Below, piece by piece: positions 35,047-46,020 of a stretch of DNA of 64,000 nt; the first letter of the stretch is position 1; each line of letters starts with the position of its first letter. Position numbers and translations under genes: made by a program. Origin of the DNA: Nocardia sp. BMG111209 (GTDB lineage: Bacteria; Actinomycetota; Actinomycetes; Mycobacteriales; Mycobacteriaceae); NCBI RefSeq assembly GCF_000381925.1, contig NZ_KB907307.1:2170001-2234000 (forward strand). The letters are read 5' to 3'. The notes under the pieces are model-generated. The model saw nothing but the letters and a program-made list of their open reading frames with translations. It had not been told where the DNA came from and did not search any database.

Positions 35047-37779
35047 ATGACATCCGCTCCCGGCACCGCCCTCGATCACCGCTTCCGGGCCGCCGTCACC
35101 GCGGCGGTGCCCGGCCCGGCTGACGACCGACCGGGCGGCCCCGACTACCTCGCCCTGTTCGACGCCCAGGTCACCAGCCGGCAGCTCGACCTCGCCGCGC
35201 GTCGCCTGACCGCCGCGGGCCGCGGCTACTACAGCATCGGATCGTCCGGCCACGAGGGCAATGTCGCGCTCGCCGCCGCCCTGCGGGTCACCGATCCGGC
35301 GCTGCTGCACTACCGCTCCGGCGCGTTCTACGTGCACCGCTGTCATCGGATACCGGGCCTGGATCCGATCGGCGACGTACTGCGCGGGGTGGTCGCCGCG
35401 ACCACGGACCCGATCTCCGGCGGCCGGCACAAGGTGTTCGGCAACGCCGCGGCGGCGGTCATCCCGCAGACCTCCACGATCGCCTCGCATCTGCCCCGCG
35501 CGATCGGCCTGGCCTTCGCAATGGACCGGGCCACCCGGCTGGGCCGCTTCACGCCGTGGCCGACGGATGCCGTGGTGCTGTGCAGCTTCGGCGACGCGTC
35601 CGCCAACCACAGCACCGCCACGGGCGCGATCAACACGGCGATTCACACGGCGTACCAGCGCCTGCCGATGCCGATCCTGTTCGTCTGCGAGGACAACGGT
35701 CTCGGCATCAGCGTGCCCACACCCCCGGGCTGGATCGAACAGACCTACGGAACCCGGCCGGGACTCCGGTATTTCACCGCGGACGGCTCGAATCTGGCGG
35801 AGGCGCTGGCAGTTTCGGCCGAGGCGGTGGACTGTGTGCGGGCCACCCGGCGCCCGGTCTTCCTGCGCCTGCGCACGGTCCGCCTGCTCGGGCACGCCGG
35901 ATCGGACCTGGAATCCGCGTACCGGCGCGCCTCCGACATCGTCGACGACCTCGACCGAGATCCGGTGACGGCCACCGGCCGCCTCCTCGTGACCACCGGA
36001 ATCGCCACCGCCACAGAGGTTCTCGCTCGCTACGACGCGATCGCCGACACGGTGGCCCGCACCGCCGACCAGGTCGTGACGGAGCCGAAACTCACCTCCG
36101 CCGCAGCCGTCGTCGCCCCCCTGGCACCGAGCCACCCCGACCTGGTCGACGCCGACGCCCGCCGACCGCACCCACTCCCCCGCACCATTCCCGAAATCGG
36201 CTCGGCCGCCACCCCTTCCGGCACCGACCGCCCGGCCGCGCAGGGCACACAGCAGCCCGAACGCCCCGCCGAACCCGGTGGGCGACAACCCGAACCAACC
36301 GCTGAACCCGGCGGACAGCGACCCGAACCGACTGCTGAAGCGGGCGGGCGGCATTCCGGGCCGGCCACCGAAGCACCCGGGCCACGATCCGGGCCGGACA
36401 TCGAAGCCGGTGGGCCGCGGCCCGAACCAACTGCCGAACCCGGCGGGCGGCACTTCAAGCCGGACACCGAGACAGGCAAGCCACAATCCGGCCCGTCCAC
36501 CGAAACAGGCCGGCGACGGCCTGAATCAACCGCCGAAGCCAGCGGGAGGCACTCGGGGCCGCTCTCCGGAGCAGGCGGTCCACGGTCGGGGCCGGACACC
36601 GAAGGCGTTGGGCCACAGTCGGGCCCGCATACCGAATCCAGTGGGCCACAGTTCAGCCCGCGTACCGAACCCCGTCGCCCACAGTCGGGGCCGGACACGA
36701 AAGTTGGTGGATCGCAGCCCGGCCCGCACACCGAACTCGCCGGGCCGCAACAAGGGTCGACGGTTGCCCAGGCGATCAACCGCACTCTCGGGGAGTTGCT
36801 GGCTCGGGACGACGACCTTCTCGTCTTCGGGGAGGATGTCGGGCGCAAGGGTGGCGTTTATGGGGTGACCAAAGGGTTGCAGAAGTCGTTCGGTGCGCGG
36901 AGGGTTTTCGATACGCTGCTGGACGAGCAGAGTCTGCTCGGGCTTGCGCTCGGGGCCGGGCTGACAGGGTTGGTGCCCATCGCGGAGATCCAGTATCTGG
37001 CCTACGTCCACAATGCGATGGATCAGATCCGCGGCGAGGCGGCCACGCTGGAGTTCTTCTCCTGCGGGCGGTTCCGTAATCCGATGGTGGTGCGCATCGC
37101 GGCGTACGGCTATCAGCGTGGCTTCGGCGGTCATTTCCACAACGACGATTCGGTGGCGGCGCTGCGGGACATTCCCGGCCTGCTGATCGCCTCGCCCGCC
37201 CGCGCCGACGACGCCGCGGCGATGCTGCGCACCTGTGTGTCGGCGGCCCGGGTCGACGGCCGGGTGTGCCTGTTCCTGGAGCCGATCGCCCTCTATCACA
37301 CCCGCGATCTGCACGAATCCGGCGACGATGCGTGGCTCGCGCCGGTCGGCGCGGCGCCGGCGCCGCTGAATCGCGCCCGAATCCACGGCGCCGGAACCGA
37401 TCTCACGATCGTCACGTTCGCCAACGGGGTGCCGATGAGCCTGCGCGTGGCCGCCCGCCTGGCCGACCGCGACCTTCATGCCCGGGTGCTGGATCTGCGC
37501 TGGCTGACTCCGTTGCCCGTCGACGACCTGCTGGCACATGCCAGTGCCACCGGCCGTGTGCTGATCGCCGACGAGACCCGGCGCAGCGGTGGGGTTTCCG
37601 AATCCGTGGCCGCGGTGTTGCTCGACGGCGGATTCACCGGTCCGATCGCTCGCGTCACCAGCGCCGACAGCTTCGTTCCGCTCGGGCCGGCGGCGAACAC
37701 CGTCCTGTTGTCCGAATCGCAGATCGAGGCGGCTGCCGTACGGCTGGTCGACGGGCGATCTCGGGTCGAAAAACGCTGA
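35047..37779 (+). CDS. Fused 2-oxoacid dehydrogenase E1 alpha/beta with repeat linker
   Basis: A 910-residue thiamine-diphosphate protein. Residues 1 to about 395 are E1 alpha, with SSGHEGN, RSGAFYVHR and a TPP motif GDASANHS (from Gly182) through EDNGLGIS. Residues about 571-910 are E1 beta, with FGEDVGRKGGVYGVT, LAYVHNAMDQIRGE, RGFGGHFHNDD and ADETRRSGGVSE. Such fused enzymes oxidatively decarboxylate 2-oxo acids, usually branched-chain. No E2 or E3 gene is nearby. The linker (404-568) is 15 tandem 11-residue repeats, making the protein much longer than the roughly 720 residues I expect of fused E1 proteins. GDA instead of GDG in the TPP motif is a minor variant. Confidence 0.87.
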   Translation: MTSAPGTALDHRFRAAVTAAVPGPADDRPGGPDYLALFDAQVTSRQLDLAARRLTAAGRGYYSIGSSGHEGNVALAAALRVTDPALLHYRSGAFYVHRCHRIPGLDPIGDVLRGVVAATTDPISGGRHKVFGNAAAAVIPQTSTIASHLPRAIGLAFAMDRATRLGRFTPWPTDAVVLCSFGDASANHSTATGAINTAIHTAYQRLPMPILFVCEDNGLGISVPTPPGWIEQTYGTRPGLRYFTADGSNLAEALAVSAEAVDCVRATRRPVFLRLRTVRLLGHAGSDLESAYRRASDIVDDLDRDPVTATGRLLVTTGIATATEVLARYDAIADTVARTADQVVTEPKLTSAAAVVAPLAPSHPDLVDADARRPHPLPRTIPEIGSAATPSGTDRPAAQGTQQPERPAEPGGRQPEPTAEPGGQRPEPTAEAGGRHSGPATEAPGPRSGPDIEAGGPRPEPTAEPGGRHFKPDTETGKPQSGPSTETGRRRPESTAEASGRHSGPLSGAGGPRSGPDTEGVGPQSGPHTESSGPQFSPRTEPRRPQSGPDTKVGGSQPGPHTELAGPQQGSTVAQAINRTLGELLARDDDLLVFGEDVGRKGGVYGVTKGLQKSFGARRVFDTLLDEQSLLGLALGAGLTGLVPIAEIQYLAYVHNAMDQIRGEAATLEFFSCGRFRNPMVVRIAAYGYQRGFGGHFHNDDSVAALRDIPGLLIASPARADDAAAMLRTCVSAARVDGRVCLFLEPIALYHTRDLHESGDDAWLAPVGAAPAPLNRARIHGAGTDLTIVTFANGVPMSLRVAARLADRDLHARVLDLRWLTPLPVDDLLAHASATGRVLIADETRRSGGVSESVAAVLLDGGFTGPIARVTSADSFVPLGPAANTVLLSESQIEAAAVRLVDGRSRVEKR
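36256..36750 (+). repeat. In-frame 33-bp minisatellite, 15 units
   Basis: Fifteen units of exactly 11 codons encode variants of PEPTAEPGGRH or SGPDTEGVGPQ. The reading frame and length are kept while the residues vary. They form the linker between the E1 alpha and E1 beta domains and are rich in Pro, Gly, Glu, Thr and Ser, so the linker should be unstructured. Confidence 0.92.
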
Positions 37780-37812
37780 GCTGTATGTTGTTTCGGTGGC
37801 GGGTGCGGGCGA

Positions 37813-38673
37813 TCAGTCCAGGTTCAGTACGCGGCGGGCGTTGCCGCTCAGGAACTTCGGCCAGACCTCGTCGCGGAAGGGTACCTGCGGCATATCGGTG
37901 AAGATGCGCTCCAGCGACAGGCCCATCGGGAAGTAGCCGCCGTAGAGGATCTTGTCCGCGCCGCGGGTGTTGGCGTAGTCGAGGATGGCCTTCGGGTAGT
38001 ACTTCGGGGCGAACGCGGAGGTGGAGTAGTACAGGTTCGGCCATTTCAGCATCAGTTTCACCGCCAGGTCCTCCCACGGCTCGCAGCCGTGCCGGGTGAC
38101 GAACACCAGCTCGGGGAAGTCGTACATCACCACATCGATGCGCGACACCTCCTGCACCGCGTATTTCAGCCGGGGACCCGGGATTCCGGCCGTGCAGAAG
38201 ATCGGGATACCGAGGTCCACGCAGGTCTGGTACACCGGGTACATCTTCGGGTCGTCGATCGCCACCTGTGGAAAGGTCCCGGCGGGAAAGACACTCGCGG
38301 CCCGGACCCCGAATTCCTCGTATTCCCGGCGCAATCGGCGCACGCTGCCGGAAACGTCGTTGGGGTCGTCGATGCTGCCGGTGGGCACGAACCGATCCGG
38401 ATGCCGTTTCAGCGCGAGCCGGGACAGTTCGTCGCCGCAGCCGATCACACCGATCTCGATGCCGAACCGGTCCATCTCGCGCAGCGTCACCGACACCGGA
38501 TCCACGGTCGGCAGATCCTTGGGCACCTCCTTGAACATGTACTCGACGGGGAATTCCATCGACTCCGAACCCTCGTCGCGGGTCTGCTTGCGGATGAAGT
38601 CGTACTGCCGGAACCCCTCGTGCGGGAAACCGATCATGGTGTCCACGATCGGCACGCCGGTCGGCATTGCCAC
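37813..38673 (-). CDS. Amidohydrolase-2 family protein lacking canonical metal ligands
   Basis: A 286-residue TIM-barrel protein of the amidohydrolase-2 (ACMSD-like) family. The usual N-terminal DxHxH is replaced by VDTMIGFP, and the usual late Asp (GSDYP) by YGGYFPMG. The middle RHGCEPWEDLAVKL with its His is kept. It follows the second amidohydrolase gene by 39 bp on the same strand, so it is probably co-transcribed. It may be a non-catalytic or specificity partner. The start is GTG 38671-38673 with GAGGG upstream; ATG 38667 is an alternative. Confidence 0.8.
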   Translation of the reverse strand: MAMPTGVPIVDTMIGFPHEGFRQYDFIRKQTRDEGSESMEFPVEYMFKEVPKDLPTVDPVSVTLREMDRFGIEIGVIGCGDELSRLALKRHPDRFVPTGSIDDPNDVSGSVRRLRREYEEFGVRAASVFPAGTFPQVAIDDPKMYPVYQTCVDLGIPIFCTAGIPGPRLKYAVQEVSRIDVVMYDFPELVFVTRHGCEPWEDLAVKLMLKWPNLYYSTSAFAPKYYPKAILDYANTRGADKILYGGYFPMGLSLERIFTDMPQVPFRDEVWPKFLSGNARRVLNLD

Positions 38674-38712
38674 GATGCCCTCTTCTCGTAATACGTTGTG
38701 CCCGGCGGCTTC

Positions 38713-39903
38713 TCAGGCCGGTCGACGGGTCGCGAGGAACCAGCCGTTGTCCTTCATCACGGTCTCGCACTGGGCCGGGGTGTAGTCGAAGTTCTGCAGA
38801 TCCTTCAGATAGGTCGCCGGTTCGGCCAGGCCCTCGACGTGCGGATAGTCCGAGCCCATCAGGATGTGATCGGCGCCCAGCAGGTTCAGCAGCGCGCCGA
38901 GTTCCTCCTCGTAATAGGGTGAGACCCAGACGTGCCGCTTGAACGTCTCCCGCGGATCCTCCGGATACAGTTGCGGCACTTGGCCGTACGACTTGGTGAG
39001 CTTGTCGAACAGGTGGATCACCCATTCCGAACCGGTTTCGATGGTCGCGATGCGCAGATTGGGGAAGCGATGGAACAGTCCCAGCGCCAGATGGCTGGCG
39101 AGCGTGTCGTGGATCGGATTCGCCGAGACCAGGCTGCGGAAGGTGTTGGCGCGGAAGGCTTCCGTGAAATCGTTCTCACCCCAGTCGCGAAGGTACTTCG
39201 TGTACAGCGTCTCTCCGCCGTGGTACAGCACCGTGATGCCGGAATCGTTTGCCAGCCGCCAGAATTCGTCGAACATCGGATCCGCCGGGGCCCGGGAGCC
39301 CGCGGCGGTGGTGACCGGGCCGCTCACCATCACCACGAACCGGGCGTCGTGCTCCAGCGCCCAGGCCAGTTCCCGCGTCGCGTTGTCCGGGTCGGCGAGG
39401 GTGATGTACGGCGCGGCGAAGATCCGGTCCCGATAGGCGAATCCCCAGTCCTCGGCCAGCCAGCGGTTGAACGCGCGGAACGCGGCGAGCAGGGCGGGCC
39501 GATCGCCGGCCAGGGCCTGTTCCATCCCGACGCCGAGGGTGGGCAGGAAGATCGCCGCCGCCATCCCCTGCCGGTCCATCACCGCGAGCCGGGCGTCACG
39601 GTCGCGGTACTCCGGCCGGATCGGCTCCAGCGCGCCGAACAACGTCTTCGGATCCGTGCCCTGCGGATTGCGGCCACGGAAGTATTCGTCGAGCGCCCCC
39701 GGCGCGGCAACCGGATCGAAGGTCGGATTCGGGATGAACTTGTTGATCCGGCCGCCGACCAGCAGCCGCTGCTTCCCGTCGACCTGCGCCCACTGCATGG
39801 CACGCTTGCGATACTCCGGCTCCAGGTAGCGGGTGAACGCGTCCAGCGCCTCGTAGTAGTGGTTGTCGCAGTCGAAGTAGCGGAACGGCAGTTCGGTGCT
39901 CAT
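38713..39903 (-). CDS. Amidohydrolase-2 family metal-dependent hydrolase
   Basis: A 396-residue amidohydrolase with canonical residues: DCDNHYYEALDAF at the N-terminus, VLYHGGETLYTKYL in the middle, and a catalytic Asp in LMGSDYPHVEG near residue 325. Relatives act as decarboxylases or ring-cleavage-product hydrolases in aromatic and steroid degradation. It is the first gene of the pair and has no ribosome site; a TANNNT -10 element 6 bp before the ATG suggests a leaderless message. A TetR gene lies just upstream on the same strand. Confidence 0.83.
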   Translation of the reverse strand: MSTELPFRYFDCDNHYYEALDAFTRYLEPEYRKRAMQWAQVDGKQRLLVGGRINKFIPNPTFDPVAAPGALDEYFRGRNPQGTDPKTLFGALEPIRPEYRDRDARLAVMDRQGMAAAIFLPTLGVGMEQALAGDRPALLAAFRAFNRWLAEDWGFAYRDRIFAAPYITLADPDNATRELAWALEHDARFVVMVSGPVTTAAGSRAPADPMFDEFWRLANDSGITVLYHGGETLYTKYLRDWGENDFTEAFRANTFRSLVSANPIHDTLASHLALGLFHRFPNLRIATIETGSEWVIHLFDKLTKSYGQVPQLYPEDPRETFKRHVWVSPYYEEELGALLNLLGADHILMGSDYPHVEGLAEPATYLKDLQNFDYTPAQCETVMKDNGWFLATRRPA

Positions 39904-39933
39904 GCACTAAAACTAGAACCCGATTCCTGTTCT
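39904..39933 (-). promoter_or_regulatory. Leaderless promoter with spaced AGAAC/GTTCT inverted repeat
   Basis: On the minus strand TAGTTT ends 6 bases before the ATG of the amidohydrolase gene, the layout of a leaderless promoter. Just upstream AGAAC and GTTCT (39915-39919 and 39929-39933) form an inverted repeat with 9 bases between. The half-sites equal those of the KstR-like site at 32386, but the spacing differs. The TetR protein encoded next door is the natural candidate to bind. Confidence 0.5.
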
Positions 39934-40000
39934 TTCAAGAGTGCGCGGCAAACCGGAGACGAAAAAGGTTGCAGCCCAAGCAGTTCCGATCGATCATCGA

Positions 40001-40621
40001 TCAGAGCGCGGCGCGCAGGCGTGGTTCGACCAGATCGATGAAGCGGTCGGCCAGCCGGTAGACATCGGCCATCGGCCGCCCGCCGTGGATCACCGCGTCC
40101 GACAGCATCGCGCTGATCACCGACCACAGCATGGCCGCGGTATCCCGGTCGTGGCCGGGGCCGAGGGCGGCGAAATCCGCGGTCAGCCAGCCCTGCGCGG
40201 TGCGGGCGAAGTCGGACAGCAGAGCCCGGGCCTGCGGATCGGTGGTGCCCTGCAACGACACCTGCACCTTGTACAGCCGCGGCTGCCGCTCGAACGCGCG
40301 GATCACCCGGCGCATCCGCACCCGGATCCGCTCCACCGGATCGAGTCCGGCCGACCGGGCGTCGAACGATCGGCTCGCGGGTTCCGCCCAGGATTGCAGG
40401 ACCGCGGCGTACAGATGCTCCTTGGAGGAGAAGTAGCGGTAGAGGGTACCGAGCGCCACCCCCGCCGCCTGGGCCACATCGCGGATCTGGATCTGCTCGT
40501 ACTCGGATTCGGCCAGCGCGGCCAGGGCGGCGTCGACGATGCGGCGCCGCCGGGCCAATTGCCAGGCCGGCATATCCTCCGGCGACCGGCCACCGGCCGT
40601 ACCCTGTGCCTGCTGAACCAT
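40001..40621 (-). CDS. TetR-family regulator, KstR-like
   Basis: A 206-residue TetR protein. The DNA-binding region RRRRIVDAALAALAESEYEQIQIRDVAQAAGVALGTLYRYFSSKEHL resembles KstR, especially VGTLYRYF-SK. The C-terminal half contains the AMLWSVISAMLSDAVIHGG segment. The start is ATG 40619-40621, with GGGAAG 5 bp upstream; ATG 40660 would add 13 residues. It precedes the amidohydrolase pair and probably controls it. Confidence 0.85.
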   Translation of the reverse strand: MVQQAQGTAGGRSPEDMPAWQLARRRRIVDAALAALAESEYEQIQIRDVAQAAGVALGTLYRYFSSKEHLYAAVLQSWAEPASRSFDARSAGLDPVERIRVRMRRVIRAFERQPRLYKVQVSLQGTTDPQARALLSDFARTAQGWLTADFAALGPGHDRDTAAMLWSVISAMLSDAVIHGGRPMADVYRLADRFIDLVEPRLRAAL

Positions 40622-40736
40622 GCTCGCTTCCCGATCGGACGGCCGCGGCCCAAGCCGCATTGCCGCTGCGGAACACTACCCGGCCGTCGCGGACCCATCG
40701 TCACGGTACGGAATGCCGCCGCACCCGGAGACGGGT

Positions 40737-40767
40737 ACGGCCCGGCACTGCGAAAGTGCCGGGCCGT
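40737..40767 (-). terminator. Terminator of the glycolytic operon, 13-bp perfect stem
   Basis: ACGGCCCGGCACT (40737-40749) and AGTGCCGGGCCGT (40755-40767) pair perfectly around GCGAA. It begins 20 bp past the tpiA stop and is the expected terminator of gap-pgk-tpiA. No T-run follows. Confidence 0.87.
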
Positions 40768-40786
40768 GGCCGAAATATGCTGCCGC

Positions 40787-41572
40787 TCAGGGCAGCGGGC
40801 CGCCCGCGGCGATCGCCGAGAGGGTGGCGAACTCGTCGCCCTTCAGCGAGGCGCCACCGACGAGCGCGCCGTCGATATCGGTCCGGGTGACCAATTCGCC
40901 GACGTTCTTCGCGTTCACCGAGCCGCCGTAGAGGATGCGGACACCCCCGGCCACCGGCGCGCCGACCATTTCGGTGAGCTCCTTGCGCAGCGCGCCGCAC
41001 ACCTCCTGCGCGTCGGCGGGGGTCGCCACCCGGCCGGTGCCGATCGCCCAGACCGGCTCGTAGGCGATCACGGTCTTCGACACCTCCTCCGGACTCAGGC
41101 CCTTCAGGGAGCCGCGCAACTGTTCCAGGTTGTAGGCGACGTGGGTCTGCGCCTCCCGGACACCGAGGCCCTCACCGATGCAGACGATGGGGGTCATCCC
41201 GTTCTTCAGCACCTGCTTGGCCTTGGCGAGCACGATCGCATCGTCCTCGTTGTGGTACTGGCGGCGCTCCGAGTGACCGACCACCACGTAGGTGCAGCCG
41301 AGCTTCGCCAGCATGGGACCGCTGATCTCACCGGTGTAGGCGCCGGAATTGTGCACCGACACGTCCTGCGCGCCGAAGGTGATGCGCAGGCGATCGCCCT
41401 CCACCAGCGTCTGCACGCTGCGGATATCGGTGAACGGCGGGATCACCGTGACGTCCACCTTGTCGAAATACTTGTCCGGCAACGCGAATGCGATCTTCTG
41501 CACCAGCGCGATGGCCTCGAGGTGATTGAGGTTCATCTTCCAGTTGCCGGCGATCAAGGGCTTACGTGCCAC
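40787..41572 (-). CDS. tpiA: Triosephosphate isomerase
   Basis: A 261-residue TIM-barrel enzyme interconverting glyceraldehyde 3-phosphate and dihydroxyacetone phosphate. The catalytic residues are visible: Lys in GNWKMN, His in [11 protein letters not shown] and Glu in [11 protein letters not shown]. The phosphate loop is [12 protein letters not shown]. The start is GTG 41570-41572, 3 bp after pgk. Last gene of gap-pgk-tpiA. Confidence 0.98.
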   Translation of the reverse strand: MARKPLIAGNWKMNLNHLEAIALVQKIAFALPDKYFDKVDVTVIPPFTDIRSVQTLVEGDRLRITFGAQDVSVHNSGAYTGEISGPMLAKLGCTYVVVGHSERRQYHNEDDAIVLAKAKQVLKNGMTPIVCIGEGLGVREAQTHVAYNLEQLRGSLKGLSPEEVSKTVIAYEPVWAIGTGRVATPADAQEVCGALRKELTEMVGAPVAGGVRILYGGSVNAKNVGELVTRTDIDGALVGGASLKGDEFATLSAIAAGGPLP

Positions 41573-41575
41573 CCG

Positions 41576-42787
41576 TCAGTCCTCCAGAATCGCGATGCCG
41601 GGCAGTTCCTTGCCCTCCAGATATTCCAGTGACGCGCCGCCACCGGTGGAGATGTGCGAGAAGCCGTCCTCGGGCAGGCCCAGGGTACGGACCGCCGCGG
41701 CCGAATCGCCGCCGCCGACCACGGTGAAGGCGCCCTTCGCGGTGGCCTTCACGATGGCCTCGGCCACGCCCCGGGTGCCGGCGGCGAACTTCTCGAACTC
41801 GAACACACCCATCGGGCCGTTCCAGAAGATCGTCCGCGCCTGGGTCAGCAGCGCCCCGAACCGGGACACCGATTCCGGGCCGATGTCCAGGCCCGCCCAG
41901 CCCTCCGGAATCTCGTTGGCGGACACCACCTTCGACTCCGCGTCGGCGGCGAACTTGTCCGCCACCACGATGTCCCACGGCAGGTGGATGACATCGGCGA
42001 AGGTGTCGAGCAGCTTCTTGCAGGTCTCGACCATCTCCGCCTGCAACAGCGAGGAACCGACCGGAAGTCCTTGTGCGGCAAGGAAGGTGAAGCACATGCC
42101 GCCGCCGATCACCAGCGTGTCGACCTTCGGCGCGAGCGCCTCGATGACGGCCAGCTTGTCGGACACCTTCGAGCCGCCCAGCACGACCGCGTACGGCCGC
42201 TCGGTGTCGCTGGTCAGCTTGCGCAGCACCTCGACCTCGGCCGCGACCAGGCTGCCGGCGTAGTGCGGCAGCAGCTTCGCCACGTCGTACACCGACGCCT
42301 GCTTGCGGTGCACGACACCGAAGCCGTCGGACACGAATGCGCCGTCGTCGCCGACCAGTTCGACCAGCGCCGCCGCCAGCTTGGCCCGCTCGGCCTCGTC
42401 CTTGCTGGTCTCGCGCGGATCGAAGCGGATGTTCTCCAGCAGCAGCACGTCGCCGTCGGTGAGGCCCTCGGACCGCGCGAGCGCGTCCTGACCCACCACG
42501 TCGCCGGCCAGCTGGACGTTGCGGCCCAGTTCCTCCGCCAGCCGCGCGGCCACCGGGGCCAGCGACAGCTTCGGATCGGGCTCGCCCTTCGGGCGGCCCA
42601 GATGGGCCGTGACGATCACCTTCGCACCGGCCTCGGCCAGTGCCGCGATGGTCGGCGCGGAGGCCACGATCCGGCCCGCGTCCGTGATCGCGCCCTGGTC
42701 GAGCGGCACGTTCAGGTCGGAGCGCACCAGTACGCCCCGGCCCTCGACACCCTCGGCCAGCAGATCCTGCAGTGTCTTTACCGCCAT
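41576..42787 (-). CDS. pgk: Phosphoglycerate kinase
   Basis: A 403-residue kinase with the signature VRSDLNVPL (near residue 21), [12 protein letters not shown], the hinge region [14 protein letters not shown], and the nucleotide-binding GGGDSAAAV. It makes ATP from 1,3-bisphosphoglycerate. The open frame continues upstream into gap, but ATG 42785-42787 ([10 protein letters not shown]) begins 5 bp after the gap stop and gives the family length. Confidence 0.98.
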   Translation of the reverse strand: MAVKTLQDLLAEGVEGRGVLVRSDLNVPLDQGAITDAGRIVASAPTIAALAEAGAKVIVTAHLGRPKGEPDPKLSLAPVAARLAEELGRNVQLAGDVVGQDALARSEGLTDGDVLLLENIRFDPRETSKDEAERAKLAAALVELVGDDGAFVSDGFGVVHRKQASVYDVAKLLPHYAGSLVAAEVEVLRKLTSDTERPYAVVLGGSKVSDKLAVIEALAPKVDTLVIGGGMCFTFLAAQGLPVGSSLLQAEMVETCKKLLDTFADVIHLPWDIVVADKFAADAESKVVSANEIPEGWAGLDIGPESVSRFGALLTQARTIFWNGPMGVFEFEKFAAGTRGVAEAIVKATAKGAFTVVGGGDSAAAVRTLGLPEDGFSHISTGGGASLEYLEGKELPGIAILED

Positions 42788-42792
42788 GGCGA

Positions 42793-43830
<1,038 letters not shown>

Positions 43831-43975
43831 TCAAGCGGATTCGTTGCGTTGCCAATCCCACCCTAATGCCCGGCTTTTGCGCCACTGACATGCCCCTGGT
43901 CACTGTGAACAGCCACCAGCAAGCAGGTCACGATCGAATAACGGTCACCGGCCGGTCGGTACGATCGCCGAAATA

Positions 43976-44959
43976 TCAGGCGTCTTCCAGCAACTCGGCG
44001 GTCACCGCCGACTCGGTATCGGGAATGCCGAGTTCCTTGGCCCGCCGGTCGGCCATGGACAGCAGCCTGCGGATACGCCCGGCCACCGCGTCCTTCGTCA
44101 TCGGCGGCTCGGCCAGCTGACCCAGCTCCTCGAGCGACGCCTGCCGGTGCAGCACGCGCAGGCGGCCGGCCGCGGCCAGATGGTCGGGCACGTCGTCGCC
44201 CAGGATCTCGAGCGCCCGCTCGACCCGCGCGGCGGCGGCCACCGCGGCCCGCGCCGAACGCCGCAGATTCGCGTCGTCGAAATTGGCGAGCCGGTTGGCG
44301 GTGGCCCGCACCTCGCGCCGCATCCGCCGTTCTTCCCAGGTCAGACGGGTGTCCTGCGCGCCCATCCGGGTCAGCAGCGCGCCGATGGCCTCACCGTCGC
44401 GCACCACCACCCGATCGGTGCCGCGCACCTCGCGGGCCTTCGCCGAGATGCCCAGCCGCCGGGCCGCGCCCACGAGCGCCAGCGCCGCCTCCGGACCCGG
44501 GCAGCTGACCTCGAGCGCCGAGGACCGGCCCGGTTCGGTGAGCGAGCCGTGCGCGAGAAACGCACCGCGCCAAGCCGCTTCGGCATCGGCGATGCTACCG
44601 CCGACGACCTGTGCGGGCAGTCCGCGCACGGGACGGCCGCGCACATCGAGCAGTCCGGTCTGGCGGGCCAGCGCCTCGCCCTCCTTGGACACCCGCACCA
44701 CGTAGCGGGAGGTCTTGCGCAAACCACCCGCACCCAGCACGTGCACGTCCGAGCCGTAGCCGTACAGCTCGAAGATCTCCCGGCGCAGCCGTCGCGCGAT
44801 GGAACCCATGTCCACCTCGGCTTCGACGATCACCCGGCCGCCGACGATGTGCAGGCCGCCGGCGAAGCGCAATAGTGCCGAGAGTTCGGCCTTGCGCGAA
44901 CTGACCTGCGACACGCTGAGGCGGCTCAGCTCGTCTTTCACCTCGGCTGTCATCGCCAC
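43976..44959 (-). CDS. whiA: WhiA sporulation/division regulator homologue
   Basis: A 327-residue WhiA protein. It has a LAGLIDADG-like N-terminal domain ([38 protein letters not shown]) and a C-terminal helix-turn-helix ([27 protein letters not shown]). WhiA controls cell division and sporulation genes in Streptomyces together with WhiB. The start is GTG 44957-44959, overlapping yvcK by 10 bp, with AAGGAG upstream; ATG 44953 is an alternative. The rapZ-yvcK-whiA order is conserved. Confidence 0.96.
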   Translation of the reverse strand: MAMTAEVKDELSRLSVSQVSSRKAELSALLRFAGGLHIVGGRVIVEAEVDMGSIARRLRREIFELYGYGSDVHVLGAGGLRKTSRYVVRVSKEGEALARQTGLLDVRGRPVRGLPAQVVGGSIADAEAAWRGAFLAHGSLTEPGRSSALEVSCPGPEAALALVGAARRLGISAKAREVRGTDRVVVRDGEAIGALLTRMGAQDTRLTWEERRMRREVRATANRLANFDDANLRRSARAAVAAAARVERALEILGDDVPDHLAAAGRLRVLHRQASLEELGQLAEPPMTKDAVAGRIRRLLSMADRRAKELGIPDTESAVTAELLEDA

Positions 44960-46020
44960 GAGACCCGCTCCTTTCCACCCGACGCCGACTGCACTTGCCG
45001 GCCCATGTGCCGTCCATCGACTCGAAGCCCTGACTTGTCCGACCGGGGTTGCCGAATCACCTGATCCAGTGCGGCGGCTAGCTTTCCGGGGTGGTGCCGG
45101 TCTGTCCCAGCCTCGGCGACATCGGCAAAGGTTACTCGCGCACGCAGCTGTTCGGCAGCTCTTGCCACATGTTCGCGTTCCCTACCCTCCGGTACGGTGC
45201 CGGAGTCCACCACTACCTGATCAACCGCGAAATCCGGTGCGTGCTGGGACAATACATGCAAGTGCCGTTCGGCGGAGAATCCGGCTGTCTCCCCCGGTTC
45301 CGCGGCGAGGTTGAGTACCAGGATCTTTCGGGCACGAGTGTGCACGAGCGCGTCGTGCAATTCGGGCACCAGCACATGCGGGATGACACTCGTGAACCAC
45401 GAGCCCGGGCCGAGCACCACTACGTCGGCCCGCGCGATCGCGGCGGTGGCCTGCGGACTGGCCGGCGGATCGGACGGGATGAGCCGCACCCGCCGCACCT
45501 TGCCCGGCGTGGTCGCGACCGCCACCTGCCCGCGGATGCATCGGCTCACCCGGGGATCGGCCTCCAGGCCGGATACGTCGGCCTCGATGATCAACGGCGT
45601 CGGCGACATCGGCAGCACCCGGCCGGAGCAGCCCAGCAGGCGGGCCGCCTCGTCCAGCGCGGCCACCGGATCGCCGAGCACCTCGGTCAGTCCGGCCAGG
45701 ATCAGGTTGCCCACCGAATGCCCGGCCAGTGCGCCGGTGCCGCCGAAGCGATGCTGCATCGTCCGGGCCCACAGCCCCTCGGTGTCGTCGGCGAGCGCCG
45801 CCAGCGCCATCCGCAGATCGCCCGGCGGCAGCATGCCCAGTTCGGAGCGCAGCCGGCCGGAGGAACCGCCGTCGTCGGCGACCGTCACCACCGCGGTGAT
45901 CTCCCGGGTCAGCCGGCGCACGGCCGTGAGCGTGGCATACAACCCGTGCCCGCCGCCGAGCGCGGCAACGGCCGGCCCGCCGGCGGAATCGTCCGCCGCG
46001 GTCTCGTTCCGATCGGTCAT
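44950..46020 (-). CDS. yvcK: YvcK/CuvA gluconeogenesis factor
   Basis: A 356-residue member of the YvcK/CofD-like family. The nucleotide-sugar binding region is [17 protein letters not shown] near residue 19, followed by [23 protein letters not shown] and the late [19 protein letters not shown]. Homologues are needed for growth on gluconeogenic carbon and for cell envelope building, and bind UDP-sugars. Overlaps rapZ by ATGA and whiA by 10 bp. The C-terminal 35 residues are basic and likely flexible. Confidence 0.95.
   Translation of the reverse strand: MTDRNETAADDSAGGPAVAALGGGHGLYATLTAVRRLTREITAVVTVADDGGSSGRLRSELGMLPPGDLRMALAALADDTEGLWARTMQHRFGGTGALAGHSVGNLILAGLTEVLGDPVAALDEAARLLGCSGRVLPMSPTPLIIEADVSGLEADPRVSRCIRGQVAVATTPGKVRRVRLIPSDPPASPQATAAIARADVVVLGPGSWFTSVIPHVLVPELHDALVHTRARKILVLNLAAEPGETAGFSAERHLHVLSQHAPDFAVDQVVVDSGTVPEGREREHVARAAEQLRARVTFADVAEAGTDRHHPGKLAAALDQVIRQPRSDKSGLRVDGRHMGRQVQSASGGKERVSWR

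Noticed and set aside
36030..36848. Open frames in several phases through the E1 linker repeats
   Set aside because: A 33-bp repeat keeps all frames open; only the frame joining E1 alpha and E1 beta makes sense.
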